Assembly: GCF_900163635.1 (NCBI RefSeq)
Contig: NZ_FUID01000009.1
Coordinates: forward strand, 1 to 64,000
Reading direction: 5' to 3'
Source: Leucobacter sp. 7(1)
GTDB lineage: Bacteria; Actinomycetota; Actinomycetes; Actinomycetales; Microbacteriaceae
Length of the DNA: 64,000 bases
Shown here: piece by piece, positions 57,283 through 64,000 of the stretch
How positions within the stretch are numbered: position 1 is the stretch's first letter
Layout of the letters: every line of letters begins with the position of its first letter
Notes under the pieces: generated by a model
What the model was told of the DNA's origin: nothing
The model's input: only the letters and a program-made list of their open reading frames with translations
Database searches by the model: none
Made by a program: the position numbers and the translations under genes

Positions 57283-57867
57283 CTAGGAGATCTTGCGGGA
57301 GGTGCGTCGCGCGGCGAGCTCGTCGACCGAGTCGGCGCTTTGCTCGCGGTGTTCGTCCATGTCGACGAGCGAGGACTCGACCTCGCGGAGGACCTTGCCC
57401 ACCGCAATCCCGAACACGCCTTGCCCTCGGCTCACGAGGTCGATGACCTCGTCGCTTGAGGTGCAGAGGTAGACGCTTGCGCCGTCGCTCATGAGCGTTG
57501 TCTGCGAGAGGTCGTGCACACCGGCCTCATGGAGCTGGGCGACGGCCGTGCGAATCTGCTGGAGCGAGATCCCCGTGTCAAGTAGACGCTTGACAAGCTT
57601 CAGAACGAGGATGTCGCGGAAGCCGTAGAGTCGCTGCGAGCCGGATCCGGCCGCACCGCGAACCGTGGGCTCGACGAGTCCGGTACGTGCCCAGTAGTCA
57701 AGCTGGCGGTAGCTGATGCCGGCCGCGCGAGCGGCAGTTGCACCCTTGAAGCCGCCGTCCTGATTCGGGCGCGGCAGGCCGTCGTCAAACAGCAGTTCCG
57801 CGTCGAGGGAGTTCCCCAAGGTCAGTGAAGAACCGTCTTCCCCTGACGGGTGCTGCGTGTCCTTCAT
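57283..57867 (-). CDS. MerR-family regulator (Rv1830-like)
   Basis: A 194-residue MerR protein. An acidic N-terminal leader precedes the helix-turn-helix segment (GATAARAAGISYRQLDYWARTGLVEP), the wing RLYGFRDILVLKLVKRLLDTGISLQQIRTAV and a C-terminal region without the cysteines of metal sensors. It fits the Rv1830 member of the GarA-FtsR-Rv1830 block. The ATG at 57867 has AAAGGAA 6 nt upstream. The ligand is unknown. Confidence 0.85.
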   Translation of the reverse strand: MKDTQHPSGEDGSSLTLGNSLDAELLFDDGLPRPNQDGGFKGATAARAAGISYRQLDYWARTGLVEPTVRGAAGSGSQRLYGFRDILVLKLVKRLLDTGISLQQIRTAVAQLHEAGVHDLSQTTLMSDGASVYLCTSSDEVIDLVSRGQGVFGIAVGKVLREVESSLVDMDEHREQSADSVDELAARRTSRKIS

Positions 57868-58028
57868 CGTGTTCCTTTCTCGGGGACGCGACGCGCCCAA
57901 CTCCCGACAACGCTACCGACCGGAGGCGCCCCATGCAACGACCATCGAGGGCCATTTTCGGCGTGTCGTTCTCAAGGAAAACTTGAAGGTTGATTTGGCG
58001 CGGAAGTGGCCCGGTGCGGGGCTCGAAA

Positions 58029-58706
58029 TTAGCTGCCGGAAACACGCCGACGCAACACGCCGGAGCGCACAGTGTCGAGGTAGCCGGCAAACTCGAGGGC
58101 TTCCTCAGCCCCGGCTGGGGTGCCACTCTTCACGCCGCGGGTGGTCACCGCGCGCGAAATGAGCTCGGCTTCGCGCTCCGCGGCGACCCGCAGCGACCGC
58201 AGATGCCGGGGCGTAATGCCCCGCTCGGCGAGCCGGAGCAGCGCGGTGAGCTGTGCGACCGCGTCGTGCGGGAAGACCTCGGCCGCAGGCAGGAGCCCCG
58301 CGGCAATCGCCTCACCCAGGAACCGCGTGCTCGCACCCGTGGAGCGGCAGAGCTCGTCGCTGCTGAGTACACGCTTCGGTGCGAGGATGCTCGACGCACT
58401 ACGCGCGGCCGCTCCGGGGATCACCGGGTCGCGCCCCTCGTCGAGCTCTTCGAGCACCTCAGCGATCACCTTGAGCGGGAGGTAGTGGTCACGCTGGAGC
58501 GTCAAGATAAGCCGCAGCCGTTCAATGTGCGCCTGCGAGAACTTCCGGTACCCCGACTTTGTGCGTTCGGGCGTGACAAGCCCCTGTTCCTCAAGAAAGC
58601 GGAGCTTTGACGGCGACAGATCCGAGAAGTCGTCCTGCAGGCGCGCCAGCACCTGACCGATGCTCAGGAGCCCGGCCGGGAGCTGGCGGGCGGCAGAAAC
58701 CGCCAT
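58029..58706 (-). CDS. ftsR: MerR-family division regulator FtsR (Rv1828-like)
   Basis: A 225-residue MerR protein (Rv1828/FtsR group). The DNA-binding half (LSIGQVLARLQDDFSDLSPSKLRFLEEQGLV, GYRKFSQAHIERLRLILTLQRDHYLPL) is followed by a second winged-helix-like half (LSSDELCRSTGASTRFL, GITPRHLRSLRVAAEREAELI). In Corynebacterium glutamicum FtsR activates ftsZ. The ATG at 58706 lies 1 nt past the garA stop codon, with GAAGG 8 nt upstream, so it is co-transcribed with garA. Confidence 0.9.
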   Translation of the reverse strand: MAVSAARQLPAGLLSIGQVLARLQDDFSDLSPSKLRFLEEQGLVTPERTKSGYRKFSQAHIERLRLILTLQRDHYLPLKVIAEVLEELDEGRDPVIPGAAARSASSILAPKRVLSSDELCRSTGASTRFLGEAIAAGLLPAAEVFPHDAVAQLTALLRLAERGITPRHLRSLRVAAEREAELISRAVTTRGVKSGTPAGAEEALEFAGYLDTVRSGVLRRRVSGS

Positions 58707-58707
58707 A

Positions 58708-59172
58708 CTACGCGCCTTCAGTGAGGTCGAATCGTGATGCGAAGAACGTGAACCGGAACTTCCCGACCTGCACCTCGGCACCGTCTTCGAGCGGCACCTC
58801 GCCGGAGATGCGAGCACCGTCGCAGAACGTCCCGTTCAACGAGCCCAGGTCGGCGACGCTGAACGCTGTGCCGGCGCGATGAAACTCTGCGTGCCGGCGT
58901 GACACCGTAACGTCATCCAGGAAGATGTCGACGGCGGGGTGCCGGCCTGCAACGGTGACGTCCTGGTCGAGGAGGAAGCGCGCGCCCTGGTCGGGGCCGC
59001 GGCGCACCACGAGCAACGCGGCACCCGAGGGAAGCGCCTCGACAGCGTCGCGCTCGTCGATCGTGAGGTCGGTTGCGCGGCTCCGGATCATGGCACCGAG
59101 ATCCTCGCGGAACTGCTGCGTTGCGCGCACCTCAGTGTGCTCGGGACTACGGGCGTGATTCTCAGTGTTCAC
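58708..59172 (-). CDS. garA: FHA-domain protein GarA/OdhI
   Basis: A 154-residue protein: a short N-terminal phosphorylation arm and an FHA domain (about 52-145) with the phosphothreonine-binding residues in GRHPAVDIFLDDVTVSRRHAEF and GSLNGTF. Its homologues, when unphosphorylated, inhibit 2-oxoglutarate dehydrogenase and regulate glutamate dehydrogenase. The arm reads RATQQFRED where the known proteins have ETTSVFRAD, so only one of the two adjacent threonines remains. Start at the GTG 59172 is favoured by AGGAG upstream; a GTG at 59184 is also in frame. It is operonic with ftsR. Confidence 0.9.
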   Translation of the reverse strand: MNTENHARSPEHTEVRATQQFREDLGAMIRSRATDLTIDERDAVEALPSGAALLVVRRGPDQGARFLLDQDVTVAGRHPAVDIFLDDVTVSRRHAEFHRAGTAFSVADLGSLNGTFCDGARISGEVPLEDGAEVQVGKFRFTFFASRFDLTEGA

Positions 59173-59292
59173 GTGCTCACCCACTCCTGATCTCGGGGCT
59201 TCGGTGAGCCATACGGCTCAGTCCCTCTACGCTATCGCAGCAAGGCCCTGGCGCGCACCTCACCACCCGCAATCGGAGCGTTCCCAGTCGCC

Positions 59293-59324
59293 ATTCGCGG
59301 CGGGATCCTCCCCCGCCCGCGAAT
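59293..59324 (-). terminator. Hairpin after ramB
   Basis: A 12-bp stem with one bulge, ATTCGCGG and CGGG against CCCGCCCGCGAAT, placed 19 nt beyond the ramB stop codon. Confidence 0.65.
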
Positions 59325-59342
59325 TACTGTGGCTTCGCTGAG

Positions 59343-60845
59343 TTACGCGCGTCGTTCGTTCTGCTCGAGGAACGCATAGACCTCGTTATTGTCCACTCCG
59401 GGGAACGTTCCGGTGGGCAGCGCCGCGAGCAGGCTCGTGGGCGTCGCGGCCTCAGGCCAGGCCGCCGCAGCCCACTTGGTAGTCAGCTCACTCGAGGCCT
59501 GGCGACAGCACCGATCGTCCGGGCAGAACGACCGCGAGCGATGGGACGTTTCGCGACCACGGAACCACTTCACGTCGTCGAAGCGCACCCCCACGCTGAC
59601 CGAGTACAAGCCCTCTTTTGCTTTCTCAACGCGCGAGGTGCACCAGTAGGTACCGCCCGCAGACATGTCCGTGTACTGGTACCAGGGGTTAAACCTGTCG
59701 GACTGCGCAAACACAGTTCGGGCTGTCCAGTTGCGGCACACCATCGCCCCCTCGAAATTCCCCAGCGCATCGGAGGGGAAACGCACGCCGTCATTCTCGT
59801 AGGCCTTGATGAGGGTGCCCGACTCGTGCGCCTTCATAAAGTGCACCTGGAGTCCGAGCCGCTCGGTCGCCAGGTTCGTGAAGCGGTGCGCCGCCATCTC
59901 GTAGGAGACACCAAACGCATCGCGCAGATCCTCCATCGAGATCTGGCGCTGCTTCTTCGCCTCCGCAAGGTGCTCCACGGCAGCCGCCTCAGGCAACAGC
60001 ACAGCACCGGCGAGATAGTTCGCTTCGACGCGCTGGCGCAAGAAGTCCGCGTAGTTGCGCGGTTCCTCGTGGCCGCACACCAGGCTCGCGAGCGCCCGCA
60101 GAATTGGAGCGCGCGCGTCACGCGAGGGCAGGTTGGTGCCGAGGTAGATGCGGCCATTGCGGCGGTCGATCACGGAGCGCGTGGAGTGCGGCATGTTCGA
60201 GACGTAATGCAGACTGAAACCCAGTTTCTCTGCAACGCTCGCGATCGTCTGCTGCGAGACCGGGCCGCCCGTGTAGCCAACGCTGTCGAGCAACTGCGAG
60301 GCTGAACGCTCAAGCTCGGGGTAATAGTTCCCCGCCACGCGCATCTCCGCCCGCAGTTCCGTGTTGGCCCGCCGGGCCTCCTCGGGAGTCGCCGCACGCT
60401 CGCGATGCAGTCGCTCGACCTCCTGGTGCAGGCCGAGAATCGCTTTCAGCGTCTCGTCGCTCGTGGCTTTGGACACGCGGATCGGCTGAATCCCGAGGGA
60501 ACCGAAGACCGTGCCGCGCTGCGCTCGCTCCACCGCGATCTCGAGCGCGGCGCGCTCGCTCGGGGCCTCGTCAAGCAGCAGGTCGTCGACGCTCACCTGC
60601 AGCGCTGCGGCGAGCGCACGAAGCAACGGGAGTCGGGGCTCTCGCTTCCCGTTTTCGATCGCGGAAAGTTGCGAGGGCGCGCGGTCAACTGCCGCCGCGA
60701 GCTGTTCAAGGGTGAGTCCGCGATGCATCCGCTGCTCACGGACCCGGCGGCCGAGCGTGAGCGCGTCACCACCGTCTTCGAGGTCGGCGTCTGCGGTCCG
60801 GGGGATGCCGGATCCGGAAGTGAGGTCCGAAGCGAGAAGCGTCAT
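59343..60845 (-). CDS. ramB: RamB-type regulator of acetate metabolism
   Basis: A 500-residue regulator with an N-terminal XRE helix-turn-helix (GRRVREQRMHRGLTLEQLAAAVDRAPSQLSAIENGKREP, about 32-70), a middle IrrE-like region (LASLVCGHEEPRNYADFLRQRVEANYLAGAVLLP) and a C-terminal short-chain-fatty-acyl regulator domain with a cysteine cluster (FCPDDRCCRQ). This is the RamB architecture. In Corynebacterium RamB represses the glyoxylate genes aceA and aceB. Here it is divergent from aceB, 170 nt away, so that gene is the likely target. No isocitrate lyase gene is in the window. Confidence 0.9.
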   Translation of the reverse strand: MTLLASDLTSGSGIPRTADADLEDGGDALTLGRRVREQRMHRGLTLEQLAAAVDRAPSQLSAIENGKREPRLPLLRALAAALQVSVDDLLLDEAPSERAALEIAVERAQRGTVFGSLGIQPIRVSKATSDETLKAILGLHQEVERLHRERAATPEEARRANTELRAEMRVAGNYYPELERSASQLLDSVGYTGGPVSQQTIASVAEKLGFSLHYVSNMPHSTRSVIDRRNGRIYLGTNLPSRDARAPILRALASLVCGHEEPRNYADFLRQRVEANYLAGAVLLPEAAAVEHLAEAKKQRQISMEDLRDAFGVSYEMAAHRFTNLATERLGLQVHFMKAHESGTLIKAYENDGVRFPSDALGNFEGAMVCRNWTARTVFAQSDRFNPWYQYTDMSAGGTYWCTSRVEKAKEGLYSVSVGVRFDDVKWFRGRETSHRSRSFCPDDRCCRQASSELTTKWAAAAWPEAATPTSLLAALPTGTFPGVDNNEVYAFLEQNERRA

Positions 60846-61015
60846 GATTCCATCATGCCAGAACGTGATTCTTCCCTCAATCAGAAGAAACTCAGAAATT
60901 CACCCCATGAAACACCAAAAACACCCCCTCTTGGGCCCCCAAGATGGAACTACACCACGAAGTCGTCGTCGACAGTACCGTCACGCGGCACCTTCCACCA
61001 CACAAAGGACACACC

Positions 61016-62671
61016 ATGACCACCACGCAGGCGGCCCCGCAGCAGTCGCAGACCGCCACCACCCAGTTCTTCGGCCCCCGCATCGAGGTCACCGGCCGCC
61101 CGTTCTCCCGCAGCGAGGAGATCCTCACCCCTGAGGCGCTCGCTTTCCTCACTGAGCTGCACCACCGCTTTGCAAGCACTCGCCACGAGCGGCTCGCGGA
61201 TCGGCAGCGTCGCCGCTACGAGATCGGAAACGGGCGCGATCCCAAGTTCCGCGAGGACACCCGCCAGATTCGCGAGGACGCGAACTGGCAGGTCGCGGGT
61301 GCGGGGCCCGGACTGGATGATCGCCGCGTGGAGATCACGGGTCCCACCGACCCGAAGATGACAATCAACGCCATGAACTCGGGGGCCCGCGTGTGGCTCG
61401 CCGATCAGGAGGACGCCACGAGTCCGACCTGGCACAACGTGATCGGCGGTCAGCTGTCGCTGTTCGACGCGATCCGGGAACAGCTCGAGTACACGAGTCC
61501 GGAAGGCAAGGAGTACCGCGTCACGGCAGAGGAAGCCCCGACGATCGTGATGCGGCCCCGCGGCTGGCACCTGGTGGAGAAGCACATGCGCTTCGTCGAC
61601 GCGCAGGGTCAGGCAGGCGCTGCCTCGGGCAGCCTCGTGGACTTCGGGCTCTACGCGTTCCACAATGCGCAGGAGCTCGTCGCTCGCGGCCGCGGCCCGT
61701 ACTTCTACATCGCCAAGCTCGAGTCCAGCGAGGAAGCGAAGCTGTGGGATGACATCTTCACCTTCACCGAGCAGGAGCTGGGTCTCCCCCACGGCACGAT
61801 CCGCGCGACGGTGCTCATCGAGACGCTGCCCGCCGCCTTCGAGATGGAAGAGATCCTGTACGTGATGCGGGATCACATCGCCGGGCTCAACGCCGGCCGC
61901 TGGGATTACATCTTCTCGATCATCAAGAACTACCGCGGCCGTGGTGCTCGGTTCGTGCTGCCGGATCGCAGCGAGGTCACGATGACGGTGCCGTTCATGC
62001 GGGCCTACACCGAACTCCTCGTCAAGACCTGCCACAAGCGCGGGGCGCACGCGATTGGCGGCATGAGCGCCTTCATCCCGAACCGCCGCGACGCTGAGGT
62101 GACGGCACGCGCTGAGGAAAAGGTGCGCGCGGACAAGCAGCGCGAGGCGGGAGACGGCTTCGACGGCACCTGGGTCGCGCACCCCGATCTGATCCCCGTG
62201 GCCCAGGCCGAGTTCGATGCGGTTCTCGGAGATCGCCCCAACCAGGTGGACCGCCAGCGTGATGATGTGGAAGTGACGGCCGCGCAGCTGCTCGACGTCC
62301 ACATTGGCCGCGACATCACCGAGGCTGGGGTGCGTGACAACGTTTCGATCGGATTGCGGTACATCGAGGCGTGGCTGCGTGGCAACGGCGCGGTCGCGAT
62401 TGACAACCTGATGGAGGACGCAGCGACCGCGGAAATCAGCCGCTCGCAGATCTGGCAGTGGATCCACCAGGACCAGTCGACCGCGGAGGGTACCCGGATC
62501 ACCCGCGAGTGGGTCTCGGAGCTGCTGCGCGAGACCGTCGCGGGCTTCGCACGCTTCGACGGTGACCGCTACGCAGATGCGGCAGAACTGTTCGCCGATG
62601 TCGCACTCGGGGACGACTTCCCGACCTTCCTCACGGTTCCCGCCTACAGCCGGTACCTCGTCGACGCGTAA
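61016..62671 (+). CDS. aceB: Malate synthase A
   Basis: Condenses glyoxylate with acetyl-CoA to malate, the second step of the glyoxylate shunt. It has 551 residues, the size of malate synthase A, with the TIM-barrel segments TIVMRPRGWHLVEKHM, LPHGTIRATVLIETLPAAFEMEEILY, GLNAGRWDYIFSIIK and the C-terminal helices. The Arg and Glu residues of the active site appear intact. The ATG at 61016 has AAAGGAC upstream. It is divergent from ramB and followed by a terminator. Confidence 0.96.
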   Translation: MTTTQAAPQQSQTATTQFFGPRIEVTGRPFSRSEEILTPEALAFLTELHHRFASTRHERLADRQRRRYEIGNGRDPKFREDTRQIREDANWQVAGAGPGLDDRRVEITGPTDPKMTINAMNSGARVWLADQEDATSPTWHNVIGGQLSLFDAIREQLEYTSPEGKEYRVTAEEAPTIVMRPRGWHLVEKHMRFVDAQGQAGAASGSLVDFGLYAFHNAQELVARGRGPYFYIAKLESSEEAKLWDDIFTFTEQELGLPHGTIRATVLIETLPAAFEMEEILYVMRDHIAGLNAGRWDYIFSIIKNYRGRGARFVLPDRSEVTMTVPFMRAYTELLVKTCHKRGAHAIGGMSAFIPNRRDAEVTARAEEKVRADKQREAGDGFDGTWVAHPDLIPVAQAEFDAVLGDRPNQVDRQRDDVEVTAAQLLDVHIGRDITEAGVRDNVSIGLRYIEAWLRGNGAVAIDNLMEDAATAEISRSQIWQWIHQDQSTAEGTRITREWVSELLRETVAGFARFDGDRYADAAELFADVALGDDFPTFLTVPAYSRYLVDA

Positions 62672-62687
62672 CCCTTCGGGCTGCGTA

Positions 62688-62724
62688 TGTGCGGTGTTCG
62701 CCCCGGCCGGGCGGGCACCGCACA
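62688..62724 (+). terminator. Hairpin after aceB
   Basis: A 9-bp outer stem TGTGCGGTG/CACCGCACA with an inner CGCCC/GGGCG stem, 16 nt after the aceB stop codon. Confidence 0.8.
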
Positions 62725-62844
62725 CACGCGTTTCACCGGGGATTCTGCGGAGTTTCTGCCGGATCGCCACTCAGCGGTGGGCGAGCACCCTCACGGTGTG
62801 GCATTCTGCTGTGGAGACTTGCCAATTGAGAGGACACGGGTCAC

Positions 62845-63333
62845 ATGGGATTCTTCACGAAAGACAGCGCACCGGCCGCCGGCAGCGCAGATGGACTCGC
62901 CCCGCTCTCCAAGGAGCGCATCAAGGCCGGCCTCGAGCGCGAAGGCTGGTCCTACAGCGTTGACGCCGACGGCGATATTGGCGGCGGCTGGGAGTACGGC
63001 TCGTTTTTCTTCTTCACCAACGGCGAAGACAACGAGCTCCTGTGCATCCGCGGCAGCTGGCGCGGACAGCTCCCGGGACCCGACTTCCTCCAGGCAGCCG
63101 AGTTCTGCAATAACTGGAACGCCGAAAAGCTGTGGCCCAAGACCTACGCACGTCGCGACGACGAGGGCATGGTGCGGATCCATACCGAGCACAATGTCGA
63201 CTACGAACAGGGAATCACCGACGGCCAGCTCTCGCAGCAGCTGATCTGCGCGATCAACACGGGAATGTCGTTCTACGAGCAGCTGAACGAGGCGTTCCCG
63301 GAGGCCTGGGCAAAGGTCAAGCCCGCCGAGTAG
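62845..63333 (+). CDS. YbjN-domain protein
   Basis: A 162-residue protein with the YbjN-like pattern: an N-terminal helix (LSKERIKAGLEREGWSYSVDADGDIGG), a beta sheet core (SFFFFTNGEDNELLCIRGSWRG) and helices containing FCNNWNAEKLWPKTYAR and EQGITDGQLSQQL. The fold resembles type III secretion chaperones, but the actinobacterial members have no assigned function. It begins 11 nt before the HSP90-family gene's start, so the two may be coordinated. Confidence 0.85.
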   Translation: MGFFTKDSAPAAGSADGLAPLSKERIKAGLEREGWSYSVDADGDIGGGWEYGSFFFFTNGEDNELLCIRGSWRGQLPGPDFLQAAEFCNNWNAEKLWPKTYARRDDEGMVRIHTEHNVDYEQGITDGQLSQQLICAINTGMSFYEQLNEAFPEAWAKVKPAE

Positions 63334-63343
63334 CCCGCACACC

Positions 63344-64000
63344 GTGACTGAACGTTTTCAGGTCGACCTCACCGGGATGGTCGACCTCCTCTCCCGCCAC
63401 CTCTACTCGGGTCCGCAGGTGTACCTGCGCGAACTGATTCAGAACGCTGTCGACGCGGTGACCGCGCGCCGCGAGCGCGACCCGGAGGCGCCGGATCGCA
63501 TCCGGCTCACTCCGGGACGCAGCGCCGCGGGCACCCCCACGCTTGAGGTCACCGACACCGGGGTGGGCCTCACCTCCGACGAGGCGCGTGAGCTCCTCGC
63601 GACGATCGGCCGCTCCTCAAAACGGGACGCTGATTTCGGGGCCGGGCGCGCTGAGTTCATCGGGCAGTTCGGGATCGGAATGCTCGCCGCGTTTATGGTG
63701 GCGGATCAGATCTCCGTGATCTCCCGCTCCGCGACCCCCGGGGCGCACCCCATCCGGTGGGAAGGCCACGCGAACGGCACCTTCCGGGTGACCGAGCTCC
63801 CGGAAGCTACGGACATGCCCGTCGGCACAACCGTACAGCTCTCCGCGCGGCGAGACACGGGGCACTGGCTTGGCCACGACACTGTTCTTGCGCTGGCCCG
63901 AGATTACGGGGCGCTACTCCCCTTCGACATCGCGGTGCGCACGGAACTCGACGGCGAAGAACTGTGGCAACGGATCTCCGCACCTGAGCTTCCCTGGCGG
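63344..64000 (+). CDS. HSP90-family protein, cut by the window edge
   Basis: The N-terminal 219 codons of an HSP90-type ATPase; the rest is beyond the window. The ATP pocket is intact: YLRELIQNAVDAV (ExxxNAxxA pattern with catalytic Glu and Mg-binding Asn), DTGVGLTSDEARELLATIGRSS and GQFGIGMLAAFMVAD. It differs from classical HtpG (ISNASDAL), matching the actinobacterial HSP90-like group. The GTG start follows the ybjN-like stop by 10 nt. The client proteins are unknown. Confidence 0.88.
   Translation, partial: MTERFQVDLTGMVDLLSRHLYSGPQVYLRELIQNAVDAVTARRERDPEAPDRIRLTPGRSAAGTPTLEVTDTGVGLTSDEARELLATIGRSSKRDADFGAGRAEFIGQFGIGMLAAFMVADQISVISRSATPGAHPIRWEGHANGTFRVTELPEATDMPVGTTVQLSARRDTGHWLGHDTVLALARDYGALLPFDIAVRTELDGEELWQRISAPELPWR

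Noticed and set aside
61168-61176. RamB-like CTTTGCAAG inside aceB
   Set aside because: It lies within conserved coding sequence far from the promoter, so it is probably chance.

Overview
The window is high-GC DNA with dense, often overlapping genes. It carries the chromosomal core of an actinobacterium. Supporting signs are a division and cell-wall (dcw) cluster without ftsA, SepF and DivIVA/Wag31 next to FtsZ, a PASTA Ser/Thr kinase beside an Rv2175c-like protein, a GarA/FtsR/MerR block, a RamB regulator divergent from malate synthase, and LAxTG (sortase E type) surface proteins. I infer a Microbacteriaceae member, possibly Leucobacter-like. The genus is a guess from gene order and protein style, not a search result. 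I recognised no rRNA, tRNA, CRISPR array, transposase or phage gene.

Layout. 1-730: degenerate low-complexity repeats without a credible gene. 0.7-9.4 kb: a thioesterase, EttA, a small-molecule kinase, an ECF41 sigma factor paired with a flavin oxidoreductase, a lipoprotein, a second-type SSB, MsrA and NadE. 9.4-13.0 kb: DnaE. 13.5-15.1 kb: a two-gene accessory insert (truncated-looking lipoprotein and HTH/DUF2690 membrane protein). 15.1-36.1 kb, all minus strand: the dcw cluster, read as mraZ-rsmH-ftsL-ftsI-murE-murF-mraY-murD-ftsW-murG-[MFS transporter]-murC-ftsQ-ftsZ-yggS-sepF-yggT-divIVA-lspA-rluD. 36.1-37.1 kb: a gene-free region with MraZ-box-like arrays, a 70-bp direct repeat and an 8-bp tandem repeat. 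37.1-46.0 kb: DUF3040 protein, polyprenyl diphosphate synthase, Rv2175c-like protein, PASTA kinase, class II DAHP synthase, PlsC, FadD-like ligase and a membrane protein. 46.0-50.4 kb: SRPBCC protein, peptide deformylase, pyruvate carboxylase. 50.6-57.3 kb: three LAxTG surface proteins and an orphan ParA. 57.3-64 kb: two MerR regulators, GarA, RamB, malate synthase, a YbjN protein and an HSP90-family protein cut by the window edge.

How the genes work together. The dcw genes make the UDP-MurNAc-pentapeptide and lipid II precursors (MurC-F, MraY, MurG) and the divisome (FtsZ, SepF, FtsQ, FtsL, FtsW, FtsI). Many are joined by 4-nt stop/start overlaps. MraZ probably represses the cluster through GTGG repeats upstream of its own gene. 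The polyprenyl synthase could supply isoprenoid chains, and the PASTA kinase probably senses wall fragments. GarA links kinase signalling to 2-oxoglutarate metabolism, while RamB and AceB control and run the glyoxylate shunt next to pyruvate carboxylase anaplerosis.

Most of the window is ordinary core genome. The parts most worth a second look are the expanded, oppositely oriented MraZ-box-like array with its repeat-rich neighbour, the MFS transporter coupled into the mur genes, a GarA that seems to have lost one of two phospho-acceptor threonines, and the cluster of LAxTG proteins.
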